A DNA stretch of 42,519 bases. Source: Opitutia bacterium. Its GTDB lineage: Bacteria; Verrucomicrobiota; Verrucomicrobiia; Opitutales; Opitutaceae. Location: assembly GCA_947453695.1 (NCBI GenBank), contig CANGHW010000032.1, positions 1 through 42,519 on the forward strand, read 5' to 3'. The notes beneath the pieces were generated by a model. The model was not told the origin of the DNA and did not search any database. It saw only the letters and a list, made by a program, of their open reading frames with translations. Below are positions 36,504-42,519 of the stretch, in pieces (position 1 is the first letter of the stretch; every line of letters starts with the position of its first letter). Position numbers and translations under genes: made by a program.

Positions 36504-37166
36504 TCATTCCAACCCATTCCGCACGCACCAGCGGATGAAGCCCGATAAATCCCGCACGCCGATTTTCTCCATGATGTCGGCGCGTTCTTTTTCCACCGTG
36601 CGCGGACTCAGGCCGAGGCGCTCGGCGATCTCCTTCGAAATCAATCCCCCGGTCACGAGCCGCGCGATCTCGCGTTGCCGCTCCGAGAGCACACTCGGCG
36701 ACGGCCCCTCGGGCATTGGCCGCAAGGTGGCCAGGCCGGACGTCATCTGCGTGGAGAAATACATCCCGCCCGCCAGCACGCGCTCCACCGCCCGCTCCAC
36801 GTGTTCCGCCGGCGAGGCCTTGTCGACCAATCCGCTCACGCCCAGCGCCAGCAATTCCGCCGGCAGCGACGACGTGACGGTGCTCGTGAGCACAATGCAC
36901 CGCAGGCGGGGATGCCGAGCGCGCACGCGCCGGACGATTTCCCGCCCATCCACCCCGGGCAGGCGCAAATCGACGAGTAAGAGTTCCGGCGGATTCGCCA
37001 GGCACTGCTCCAGCGCCGCCGTGCCATCGCCAAACGTCCGTAGCGTGCGCGGGGCAAAGCGCGCCACGAGCGCCCGGGCCAGCAAGTCGCGCAGCAACAC
37101 ATCGTCTTCCACGAGCACAATGTGGTGATCGCCTGATTCAGGGAGGGTAAGTTCGGCCGCAGACAT
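36504..37166 (-). CDS. NarL/LuxR-family response regulator
   Basis: A 220-residue cytoplasmic DNA-binding regulator. The receiver domain (about 14-135) has acidic D21/D22, phosphoacceptor D66 in LLLVDLRLPGVDG, the Thr/Ser switch in LTSTVTSS, and K in VDKASPAEH. The LuxR-type helix-turn-helix (about 158-218) contains LSERQREIARLVTGGLISKEIAERLGLSPRTVEKERADIM, written here as one continuous block of the family. The chosen ATG begins the receiver domain; the frame upstream is derived from dispersed repeat DNA. It converges on the TPR histidine kinase gene, its probable kinase, with two palindromes between them. Target genes are unknown; the exported-protein operon to the right is one candidate. 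Confidence 0.92.
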   Translation of the reverse strand: MSAAELTLPESGDHHIVLVEDDVLLRDLLARALVARFAPRTLRTFGDGTAALEQCLANPPELLLVDLRLPGVDGREIVRRVRARHPRLRCIVLTSTVTSSLPAELLALGVSGLVDKASPAEHVERAVERVLAGGMYFSTQMTSGLATLRPMPEGPSPSVLSERQREIARLVTGGLISKEIAERLGLSPRTVEKERADIMEKIGVRDLSGFIRWCVRNGLE

Positions 37167-37565
37167 GCAACGAAATAGCAAATGAAGAAAGGTATACCCT
37201 CCATTCCGTGCAAGTTTTGTTCCGCATCGATGTGCGCCACCCCGGCAGGGACGCCTCGCCGCACCCCACCGCCCCAAGCGCCTTTTTGCGGCCACCTCCC
37301 TCCACGTCTTCCACCGCCCCTCCGTTTTAGTGTAGTTCGTGGCTCCCCCATTCGCCTCATTCGCGTGTTTCGCGGGCACCTCCGTCCTTCCGTGTTTTCC
37401 GTGTCTTCCGTGGGCCACCTCCGTCCTTCCGTGTTTTCCGTGTCTTCCGTGGGCCACCTCCGTCCCTTTCGTGTATTTCGTGTGTTTCGTGGTCTCCCTA
37501 TCCTCCATTCGCTCCACTCCATTTGCCTGATTCGCGGAAAAAAAACCGCCGCGAGGTCCGCCAAG
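37167..37565. other. Gene-free stretch upstream of the response regulator
   Basis: About 400 bases with no convincing gene. It holds a partial REP-like sequence (CAGGGACGCCTCGCCGC near 37246), fragments of the TTCGTG-type dispersed repeat (about 37334-37375), the 39-bp tandem duplication listed separately, and a run of A near 37539-37547. The part next to 37166 should contain the promoter of the leftward response-regulator gene. Confidence 0.5.
37379..37500. repeat. 39-bp tandem duplication of a TTCCGTG-rich dispersed repeat
   Basis: Two identical 39-base units (37379-37417 and 37418-37456) start CCTCCGTCCTTCCGTG and end TTCCGTGGGCCA. A third, diverged partial unit follows, with TTTCGTGTATTTCGTGTGTT. 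Inside each unit the 9-base motif TTCCGTGTN repeats three times. The arm TTCGTGTGTTTCGTGG of the element at 41997-42072 is related. Confidence 0.88.
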
Positions 37566-38257
37566 CCCGTTTCAGCCTCCTGAACGCCCATTCCCGATCC
37601 CCTGTTGCCCATTTTCGTTTCCGCGAATCCCCCTTCAATCCGCGCAACGGCCATTTCATTTCGCGCGAAGACCACTTCCGTTTCCTCGAAGCCCATTTCG
37701 ATTCACCCGGAGGCCATTTCGGTTTACCCGCAGGTCATTTCGATTTGCCAGAAGACCGTTTCGATACGCGCAGCGGCCATTTCCCATCACTTTTGGCCAT
37801 TTCCGATTACCCAAAGGCCATTTCATTTTCCGCAAAGGCCATTTCGATCCGCGCGAAGGCCAATCCAATTTACCGGACGGCCATTTCGATTTACCGAAAG
37901 GTCGTTTCGATCCGCGCAACGGGCATTCCCGTTCACTTTTCGGTCATTTCGAATCACCCAACGGCCATTCTGATTTCCCGGAAGCACGTTCCCTTTTCCC
38001 GGGAGCCCGTTTCGCTTCGCCCGCAGCCCATTTCCGTTCACCCGGCGCGCGTTCCCGTTTCCCGGAAGCCCATTTCCAAAACCGCCAAGCCCCCTTCACG
38101 GACCGCAATCACCGTTTCGCCCACCGCAAGCACCGCTTCGTCCGCCCCGAATCCCCCTTCGTCCAACACGAATACCGCTTCGCCGACTACGAATACCCGT
38201 TCGTCCACCCCGAATACCCCTTCGACCATTACAAATACCCCTTCGAGCGCCCCGAAT
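37566..38257. repeat. Degenerate 21-bp tandem repeat array, 33 units
   Basis: I could divide this stretch without gaps into 33 consecutive units, 32 of 21 bases and one of 20 (starting near 37776). Units vary around a pattern like GCCATTTCGATTCACCCGAAG: a CCRTTTC core at the start and a purine-rich end (AAG, GAG, ACG). The last seven units form a distinct subgroup, ACCGCTTCGTCCACCCCGAAT. Because 21 is a multiple of three, no stop arises and all frames are open for long distances on both strands, giving heptad-like translations such as GHFDLPE or AISIRAK. The 20-base unit shifts the frame inside the array, and no frame is better conserved than the DNA, so a protein-coding role is doubtful. It lies 288 bases upstream of an exported-protein operon. 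Confidence 0.85.
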
Positions 38258-38545
38258 TGGTCAACGACGATCTGTCTCCGACCGCTGCCCAGCGGTTCGG
38301 CTCGACCAAACGCCGCCGATTGGTCGCATCCGCTAGTGTTGATTCTCGGTGTGTCTGAGGAGTTGTCCTTAAAGCAATTATCTTGAGGAAATTCGCGGCA
38401 ATTTTTCTTGTTCAGCGAATAATACCTACTCTCGCCTGGTAGAATTTCCTATTTCGCCGACGCCTCCTTACCCCCTTTTCGGACGTTTCAGCGCTCTCTC
38501 CATACCTCCTGCAGGTCCGCTCTGCCTGCACTTCATTACTTTCCC
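38258..38545. promoter_or_regulatory. AT-rich leader region before the exported-fibre operon
   Basis: Between the tandem array and the fibre gene the composition changes to clearly AT-rich (38363-38460), including TAATAC at 38420-38425 as a possible -10 box. No matching -35 at normal spacing is evident. It probably contains the operon promoter and a 5' leader of about 100 bases; no hairpin or riboswitch was recognised. Confidence 0.35.
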
Positions 38546-41011
38546 ATGACTATGAATATGCTGCCCTCGTTGTCTCGTTGCGCCTCGGTCTTGTCTTGGC
38601 GACGCCGACTGCTCGCGTCCGTGTTGTCCCCGATCCTCGCGGTCGGTTTCCTGCTCGCCCCGGTGCACGCCCAGACAGCCACCAGCGCGGTCCCCGGTCT
38701 CTTTAATTTCCAGGGCAAAGTCGCCAACGCCAACGGTTCTCTGGTCGGCGCCAGCCCCAATCCCGTCAACCGCACCGTGATCTTCCGCATCTGGGATCAT
38801 GCCTCGGCAAGCACGGCGGCCAACCTCGTCTACTCCGAGCAGCAGGTCGTAACGATTTCAGATGGCGAGTTCAGCGTGCTGATCGGCCAGGGCTCGGCCG
38901 TGAGCACCACGCCGCTCGGCTACAGCGAGAGCTCGAAGGGCCCCGGCTCCCTCACGATTGCCTCCGCGTCGGTCTTCGGCGGCGCCACGCGCTTCCTCGG
39001 CATCACGATTGACGACGGCAATTCCGCCACCACCGACCCCGAAATCACGCCGCGTCAGCAGCTCGTCACTTCCGCCTACGCCTTCCGTGCGAAATATGCC
39101 GAGTCGGTCGGCTCCAACGGCACGAGTGTCCTCACGGTGCTCGACAGCGGCAACGTCGGCATCGGCGCGGCCAATCCCGGCGCCAAGCTCGAGGTGGCCG
39201 GCAACATCCGCGCCGGCGGTGCCAGCGTCGCCAATCCTTCGCTGCAACTGCTCGCCAATTCGGCCAGCAACGTGGCCTCCAGCGTGACTTATGCGGCCTC
39301 GGCGAGCCAGTTCAGCTCCGATGCCGCGGCGGGCGATACGGTCGTCCGCACCGACAATGGCGGCAGGCTGCTCCTCCAGTCCGGCGTGGGCGCCTCGGCC
39401 CTGGTGATCGATACCAACAACCGCGTCGGCATCGGCACCTCCACCCCGAATGCGGCGCTCGACGTCAATGGCGCGCTGATGCTCAAGGGCGCGCTCACCA
39501 ATTCATCGGGCCGGCCCGCGGTTGGCGCTAGCCGGGTGGCGGCGGAAATTAGCGGCTATGGCAGCGTCGGCGCGTTTAACGACGATGGGTTCCTGCGCCT
39601 GAGTGCCGGCGGCGGCACCACCGCCAGCGCCAAGAGCTTCATCGACCTGAGTGGGTTTTCCAATGCGGCGGACATGGACAAGACCCTGGTCTTCGGCACC
39701 GGCGGTGCGGAGCGGCTGCGGATCAGCAACACCGGCGCACTCATGCTGAAGGGCGGGCTTACCAATGCAAACGTCCGACCTGCCGTCGGCTCGACCCGCA
39801 TCACGTCGGAGATCCACGGTTACAGCGGGGGCGGAGTGTCCTTCGATGATGGATTTCTGCGGTTGAGCGCCGGCGGCGGCACCAACGCGAACACAAAATC
39901 TTTCATCGACTTGACCGGGTTTGCGACCACCACGGATATGAATATGAACTTGGTGTTCGGCACGGGGGGCGCTGAGCGCATGCGGATAAACGGCAGTGGC
40001 AACGTCGGCATCGCCAATAATAATCCCGCAGCGTTGCTACATATCGGAACGGGCGTAAATGCCGGTCCCGGCGGATTAATTGTCAATACGGGGTGGGTTA
40101 GCGCAACTGACCCCACCGAAAATCGTCCGCTGGATGTGCAGGTCCGCGGAACTTCTAGATTGGTGGTAAATACGAACGGAGCCGTCGGCATCGGCACGAC
40201 TAACCCGACGCAAGCACTGCTCGTAGTCAGCGGCTCGACCGGCACCGATAACGTAGGACCGCATGCCAACCTTACCACCGCGGGCGCTGGCAGCGGACCC
40301 AACGCATCCTACAGCTTCACCGACGTTTCAATCAAGGGCACCGGCGCCATTCATGCCCTCTACTTCCGCGCCGTGTCCGATCAGCGTATCAAGGTCACGA
40401 AGGGCGTTTCCGACGGGAAGAAGGACTTGGCGCTCCTCAGTCAGATTCAAATCACGGACTACACCTACCGCGACGAAAAGACCAACGGCGCCCGCCCGCA
40501 AAAAAAGGTCATTGGTCAGCAGGTCGAATCCGTTTTCCCCCAGGCTGTCGTGCGTGCGACGGATGTGGTGCCCGACATCTACCAGAAAGCCGCGGCCAGG
40601 GACGGTTGGGTGGCGTTGTCGACCGATCTGAAAGTTGGCGAGCGCGTCCGCCTCGTCGCCCCCAAGTCGGACTCCATCTACGAGGTGCTCGAGGTGCAGC
40701 CTGATCGCTTCCGCACGGGCTTTACCGAGGCGCTCGACGACCTGTTTGTTTACGGCCGCGAAGTGAAGGATTTCCGCGTCGTGGACTACGAGGCCATTTC
40801 CATGCTCAATGTCTCCGCCACGCAGGAACTCGCGCGGGAGAACGCCGCCCTTCGCGCCGCCAACGCCGCTCTCGAGCGCCGCCTCGCCGAGGTCGAGTCC
40901 AAGGACCGCGCGCGGGACGCGAAACTCGCCGCGATCGAAAAGCTCCTCCAGTCGGCCTCCACGGTGATGGCGCAGCCCGCCAAACCAGCCAACGCCTCCA
41001 CCCAGCAATAA
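38546..41011 (+). CDS. Exported fibre-like protein with C-terminal S74 intramolecular chaperone
   Basis: An 821-residue exported protein. The signal region (LLASVLSPILAVGFLLAPVHA, cleaved about residue 42) is followed by a beta-rich N-terminal domain (43-190). A shaft of short motifs follows, VGIGxxxPxxxLxVxG (at about 204, 294, 547), as in trimeric phage tail fibres. Residues 310-397 are repeated at 398-485. At the C-terminus SDQRIK (611-616) is the SDxRxK motif of Peptidase_S74 chaperones, followed by QIQITDYTYRDE and GQQVESVFPQAV. In characterised members the domain assembles trimers and cuts itself off just before this Ser. A leucine/alanine coiled coil (about 755-800) ends the protein. 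A surface appendage or adhesin is inferred. No phage genes are nearby. It begins a three-gene run; the next gene starts 31 bases on. Confidence 0.88.
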   Translation: MTMNMLPSLSRCASVLSWRRRLLASVLSPILAVGFLLAPVHAQTATSAVPGLFNFQGKVANANGSLVGASPNPVNRTVIFRIWDHASASTAANLVYSEQQVVTISDGEFSVLIGQGSAVSTTPLGYSESSKGPGSLTIASASVFGGATRFLGITIDDGNSATTDPEITPRQQLVTSAYAFRAKYAESVGSNGTSVLTVLDSGNVGIGAANPGAKLEVAGNIRAGGASVANPSLQLLANSASNVASSVTYAASASQFSSDAAAGDTVVRTDNGGRLLLQSGVGASALVIDTNNRVGIGTSTPNAALDVNGALMLKGALTNSSGRPAVGASRVAAEISGYGSVGAFNDDGFLRLSAGGGTTASAKSFIDLSGFSNAADMDKTLVFGTGGAERLRISNTGALMLKGGLTNANVRPAVGSTRITSEIHGYSGGGVSFDDGFLRLSAGGGTNANTKSFIDLTGFATTTDMNMNLVFGTGGAERMRINGSGNVGIANNNPAALLHIGTGVNAGPGGLIVNTGWVSATDPTENRPLDVQVRGTSRLVVNTNGAVGIGTTNPTQALLVVSGSTGTDNVGPHANLTTAGAGSGPNASYSFTDVSIKGTGAIHALYFRAVSDQRIKVTKGVSDGKKDLALLSQIQITDYTYRDEKTNGARPQKKVIGQQVESVFPQAVVRATDVVPDIYQKAAARDGWVALSTDLKVGERVRLVAPKSDSIYEVLEVQPDRFRTGFTEALDDLFVYGREVKDFRVVDYEAISMLNVSATQELARENAALRAANAALERRLAEVESKDRARDAKLAAIEKLLQSASTVMAQPAKPANASTQQ

Positions 41012-41041
41012 CCTCGCGCCCCGCCCAACCCACCGACCGCC

Positions 41042-41902
41042 ATGAACCCATTCCCGGTTCTCTGGAGGCGCGGCGCACTCGCCCTGCTCGGCACCCTCGT
41101 GCTGTGCGGTGCCGCGCTTCGCGCTTATCCGCCCGCGCCCAACTACACCATCTACGGTCTCGTGCGCGATCAGGTCGGCGCGACCCTCGCGGTGGACGGC
41201 GCTGAGATCATTCTGCTGAAGGACAATGTCGAGATCGGCCGGGCGCCGATCTTCAAAGATCTGCGGCTCGACTCCAACTACGAGCTGAGCATCCGCATCG
41301 ATCAAACCCGGGCCGCCACGCGAGTCTACTCCACCAAGGCCGTCGCTCCGCAGGGCATTTATTCGCTCAAGATCGTGATGAACGGCCAGAACTTCTTCCC
41401 GATCGAAGCCAACAATACGCTCCGCGTCGGCAACGGCGGCGAGCGCGTGCGCCTCGACCTCAGCCTTGGCGTCGATGCCAACAACGACGGCCTGCCCGAT
41501 GCGTGGCAGGAATGGGTGCTCTACCAAGCCGGCCGCCGGCCGGGCACCGCGGGTTGGGACATCAATCTTATCACCAAGAACGGTGACTTCGACGGCGATG
41601 GTATCAGCAACTTCCTCGAGTATATCGCCGGCACCTTCGCTGGCGATGCCACCGAGCGCTTCGAACTCCGCCTCACCGCCAAGACGGCAACCTCGGTCGG
41701 CTTCGAGTTCTATGCCATCACCGGCAAGGTCTACGGCATCGAGGAAAGCACCGACCTGAAGACGTGGGCGCCGGTGGCCTTTGCCACGACTGCCAATGGT
41801 TCCACCGCGAACCTCTATCGCTCTCCCGGCTCCGGCATCACCTCCGCCTTCGTCGCGGTGCAGGCCGGCCCCTCTCGTTTCTACCGACTCACCGTGCGAT
41901 GA
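41042..41902 (+). CDS. Exported protein with two EF-hand-like calcium loops
   Basis: A 286-residue protein with signal peptide (ALALLGTLVLCGAALRA, cleaved about residue 28). Residues 35-135 form a beta-sandwich-like domain (YTIYGLVRDQVGATLAVDG). Two Asp-rich calcium-binding-like loops follow: DANNDGLPDAWQEW (about 144-157) and NGDFDGDGISNFLEYIAG (about 176-193), the pattern of thrombospondin type 3/dockerin-like repeats common in exported Verrucomicrobiota proteins. The C-terminal part (about 200-286) ends with YGIEESTDLKTWAPV and FYRLTVR, a domain often found at the ends of such exported proteins. It lies between two other exported-protein genes in the same direction; its stop overlaps an ATG of the next frame (ATGA). 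The function is unknown, perhaps part of a surface structure with the fibre protein. Confidence 0.82.
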   Translation: MNPFPVLWRRGALALLGTLVLCGAALRAYPPAPNYTIYGLVRDQVGATLAVDGAEIILLKDNVEIGRAPIFKDLRLDSNYELSIRIDQTRAATRVYSTKAVAPQGIYSLKIVMNGQNFFPIEANNTLRVGNGGERVRLDLSLGVDANNDGLPDAWQEWVLYQAGRRPGTAGWDINLITKNGDFDGDGISNFLEYIAGTFAGDATERFELRLTAKTATSVGFEFYAITGKVYGIEESTDLKTWAPVAFATTANGSTANLYRSPGSGITSAFVAVQAGPSRFYRLTVR

Positions 41903-42519
41903 AAACTTTTCCCCACCACGCCGCCGCTTCTGGGTTCGGAGTGCCGCCTTCAGGCGGAATCACGCGTCTTCCCGCCCATCGAACCTCGAAATTTTTGCCC
42001 ACGAAACACACGAACCACCCGAAAGGCTCAGAGCTTCGTTCCTTTTTCGTGTGTTTGGTGTGTTTCGTGGGCCCTCTCCGGTCCTTGTTCGCCAGCTTAC
42101 TCAGTCGTTCGCGTCCCTTCGCGTCCCTCCGCGGTTCCCTAGGTCTTTTTCTTTTGGCCTCTGGTTTTGCGGTGACCTCCGCCCACGCCCAGTGGCAATC
42201 GACCACCTACACGCTCAAGGGCGGGTGGAACTCCATCTATCTCCACGGCGAAGCCACCTACACCACCATCGATGCGCTCTTCGCGTCCCGGCCCGAGATC
42301 GTCTCGATCTGGCGCTGGAATCCCAATCCCAGTCAGGTTCAGTTCAGCTCCTCTTCACTGGTGCCCACCAACGGCACGCCCGAGTGGAGCGTGTGGACCC
42401 GCGGCGGCTCCGCCAACACCCTGACCTCGCTCACCGGCCAAGCCGCCTACCTTGTTGAATGCACCGGTGCCGTGACCGACACCTACTCGGTGCCCATCTT
42501 GCAAAAGGTGGTGCCACCG
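41899..42519 (+). CDS. N-terminal part of an exported protein (runs off the right edge); start uncertain
   Basis: The frame is open from an ATG that overlaps the previous stop (ATGA) to the window edge. The first 80 or so codons cross a small hairpin and a 76-base MITE-like element, so they are probably not ancestral coding sequence. A signal-peptide-like segment follows (GSLGLFLLASGFAVTSAHAQ, about 42133-42192). The mature part starts QWQSTTYTLKGGWNSIYL and continues IVSIWRWNPNPSQVQFSSSS and GTPEWSVWTRGG. The likely true start is a GTG at 42067 or a nearby non-ATG codon, unless the element has been captured into the leader. I do not recognise the family; it is exported and follows two other exported-protein genes. 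Confidence 0.68.
   Translation, partial: MKTFPHHAAASGFGVPPSGGITRLPAHRTSKFLPTKHTNHPKGSELRSFFVCLVCFVGPLRSLFASLLSRSRPFASLRGSLGLFLLASGFAVTSAHAQWQSTTYTLKGGWNSIYLHGEATYTTIDALFASRPEIVSIWRWNPNPSQVQFSSSSLVPTNGTPEWSVWTRGGSANTLTSLTGQAAYLVECTGAVTDTYSVPILQKVVPP
41944..41957. repeat. Small palindrome after the EF-hand protein gene
   Basis: CCGCCT / AGGCGG perfect 6-bp stem with a 2-base loop, followed by AATCACGCG; similar in layout to the other REP-like units. No T run follows. Confidence 0.5.
41997..42072. mobile_element. MITE-like 76-bp element with 15-bp terminal inverted repeats
   Basis: GCCCACGAAACACAC (41997-42011) pairs perfectly with GTGTGTTTCGTGGGC (42058-42072). The centre is unrelated sequence of 46 bases. 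The right arm is related to the TTCGTGTGTTTCGTGG remnants near 37470-37495. No transposase is encoded, so it would be non-autonomous. It interrupts the upstream or leader region of the last gene without creating a stop in that frame. Confidence 0.65.

Noticed and set aside
37566-38257. CRISPR array
   Set aside because: Units follow each other directly with no unique spacers, are highly diverged from each other, and no cas genes are present.
37523-38386. 287-residue plus-strand frame across the 21-bp array
   Set aside because: The heptad-like pattern appears in all frames, a 20-base unit shifts the pattern in mid-array, and no start signal or conserved tail is seen. Treated as repeat DNA until a conserved frame is shown.
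38546-41011. Prophage tail fibre
   Set aside because: There is a signal peptide, and no capsid, terminase, integrase or other tail genes are nearby; the following genes are exported bacterial-type proteins.

Overview
The window looks like chromosomal DNA of a free-living Gram-negative bacterium of the Verrucomicrobiota, most likely near Opitutaceae. This is inferred from the high GC content with strongly C/G-ending codons, the outer-membrane TonB receptors combined with several exported sulfatases, and many short palindromic repeats between genes. No rRNA, tRNA, CRISPR array, insertion-sequence transposase or phage structural module was seen.

Left part (1-5.5 kb): the start of a membrane protein, a decayed SYLF-domain gene, a small exported cysteine-rich protein with a good terminator, an exported beta-carbonic anhydrase, a broken PAS/MCP-like sensor gene, an HDOD protein and an RsuA-type pseudouridine synthase. 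Two genes here carry frameshifts plus in-frame stops, while their neighbours are intact.

Middle-left (5.5-15 kb): a membrane-anchored alpha/beta hydrolase, then a translationally coupled trio (DUF350, YgiB-like, glutathionylspermidine-synthase-like YgiC). Facing these is a leftward block with a TonB receptor, MsrP and MsrQ (periplasmic methionine sulfoxide repair). A 646-residue protein with three copies of an unrecognised domain follows and ends in a strong terminator.

Middle (15-24.8 kb): a short-chain dehydrogenase lacking the usual tyrosine, a divergent purine-salvage-like pair (phosphoribosyltransferase and an atypical nucleoside hydrolase), two exported sulfatases, an unknown membrane protein, a three-part redoxin / cytochrome c / copper monooxygenase-like protein and a sulfite-oxidase-family protein.

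Right part (24.9-37.2 kb): an exported amidohydrolase of the MTA/SAH deaminase type followed by a TonB receptor with its own terminator, a third sulfatase divergent from a very large TonB receptor, then a TPR sensor histidine kinase and a NarL-type response regulator in convergent arrangement, separated by two inverted palindromes.

Far right (37.2-42.5 kb): a gene-poor stretch holding a 39-bp tandem duplication and a 33-unit, 21-bp-period degenerate tandem array, followed by a probable operon of exported proteins: a fibre-like protein with an S74 intramolecular chaperone, a protein with two EF-hand-like calcium loops, and the start of a third exported protein whose upstream or leader-coding stretch contains a MITE-like palindromic element. 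The array and this operon are the least conventional part of the window.
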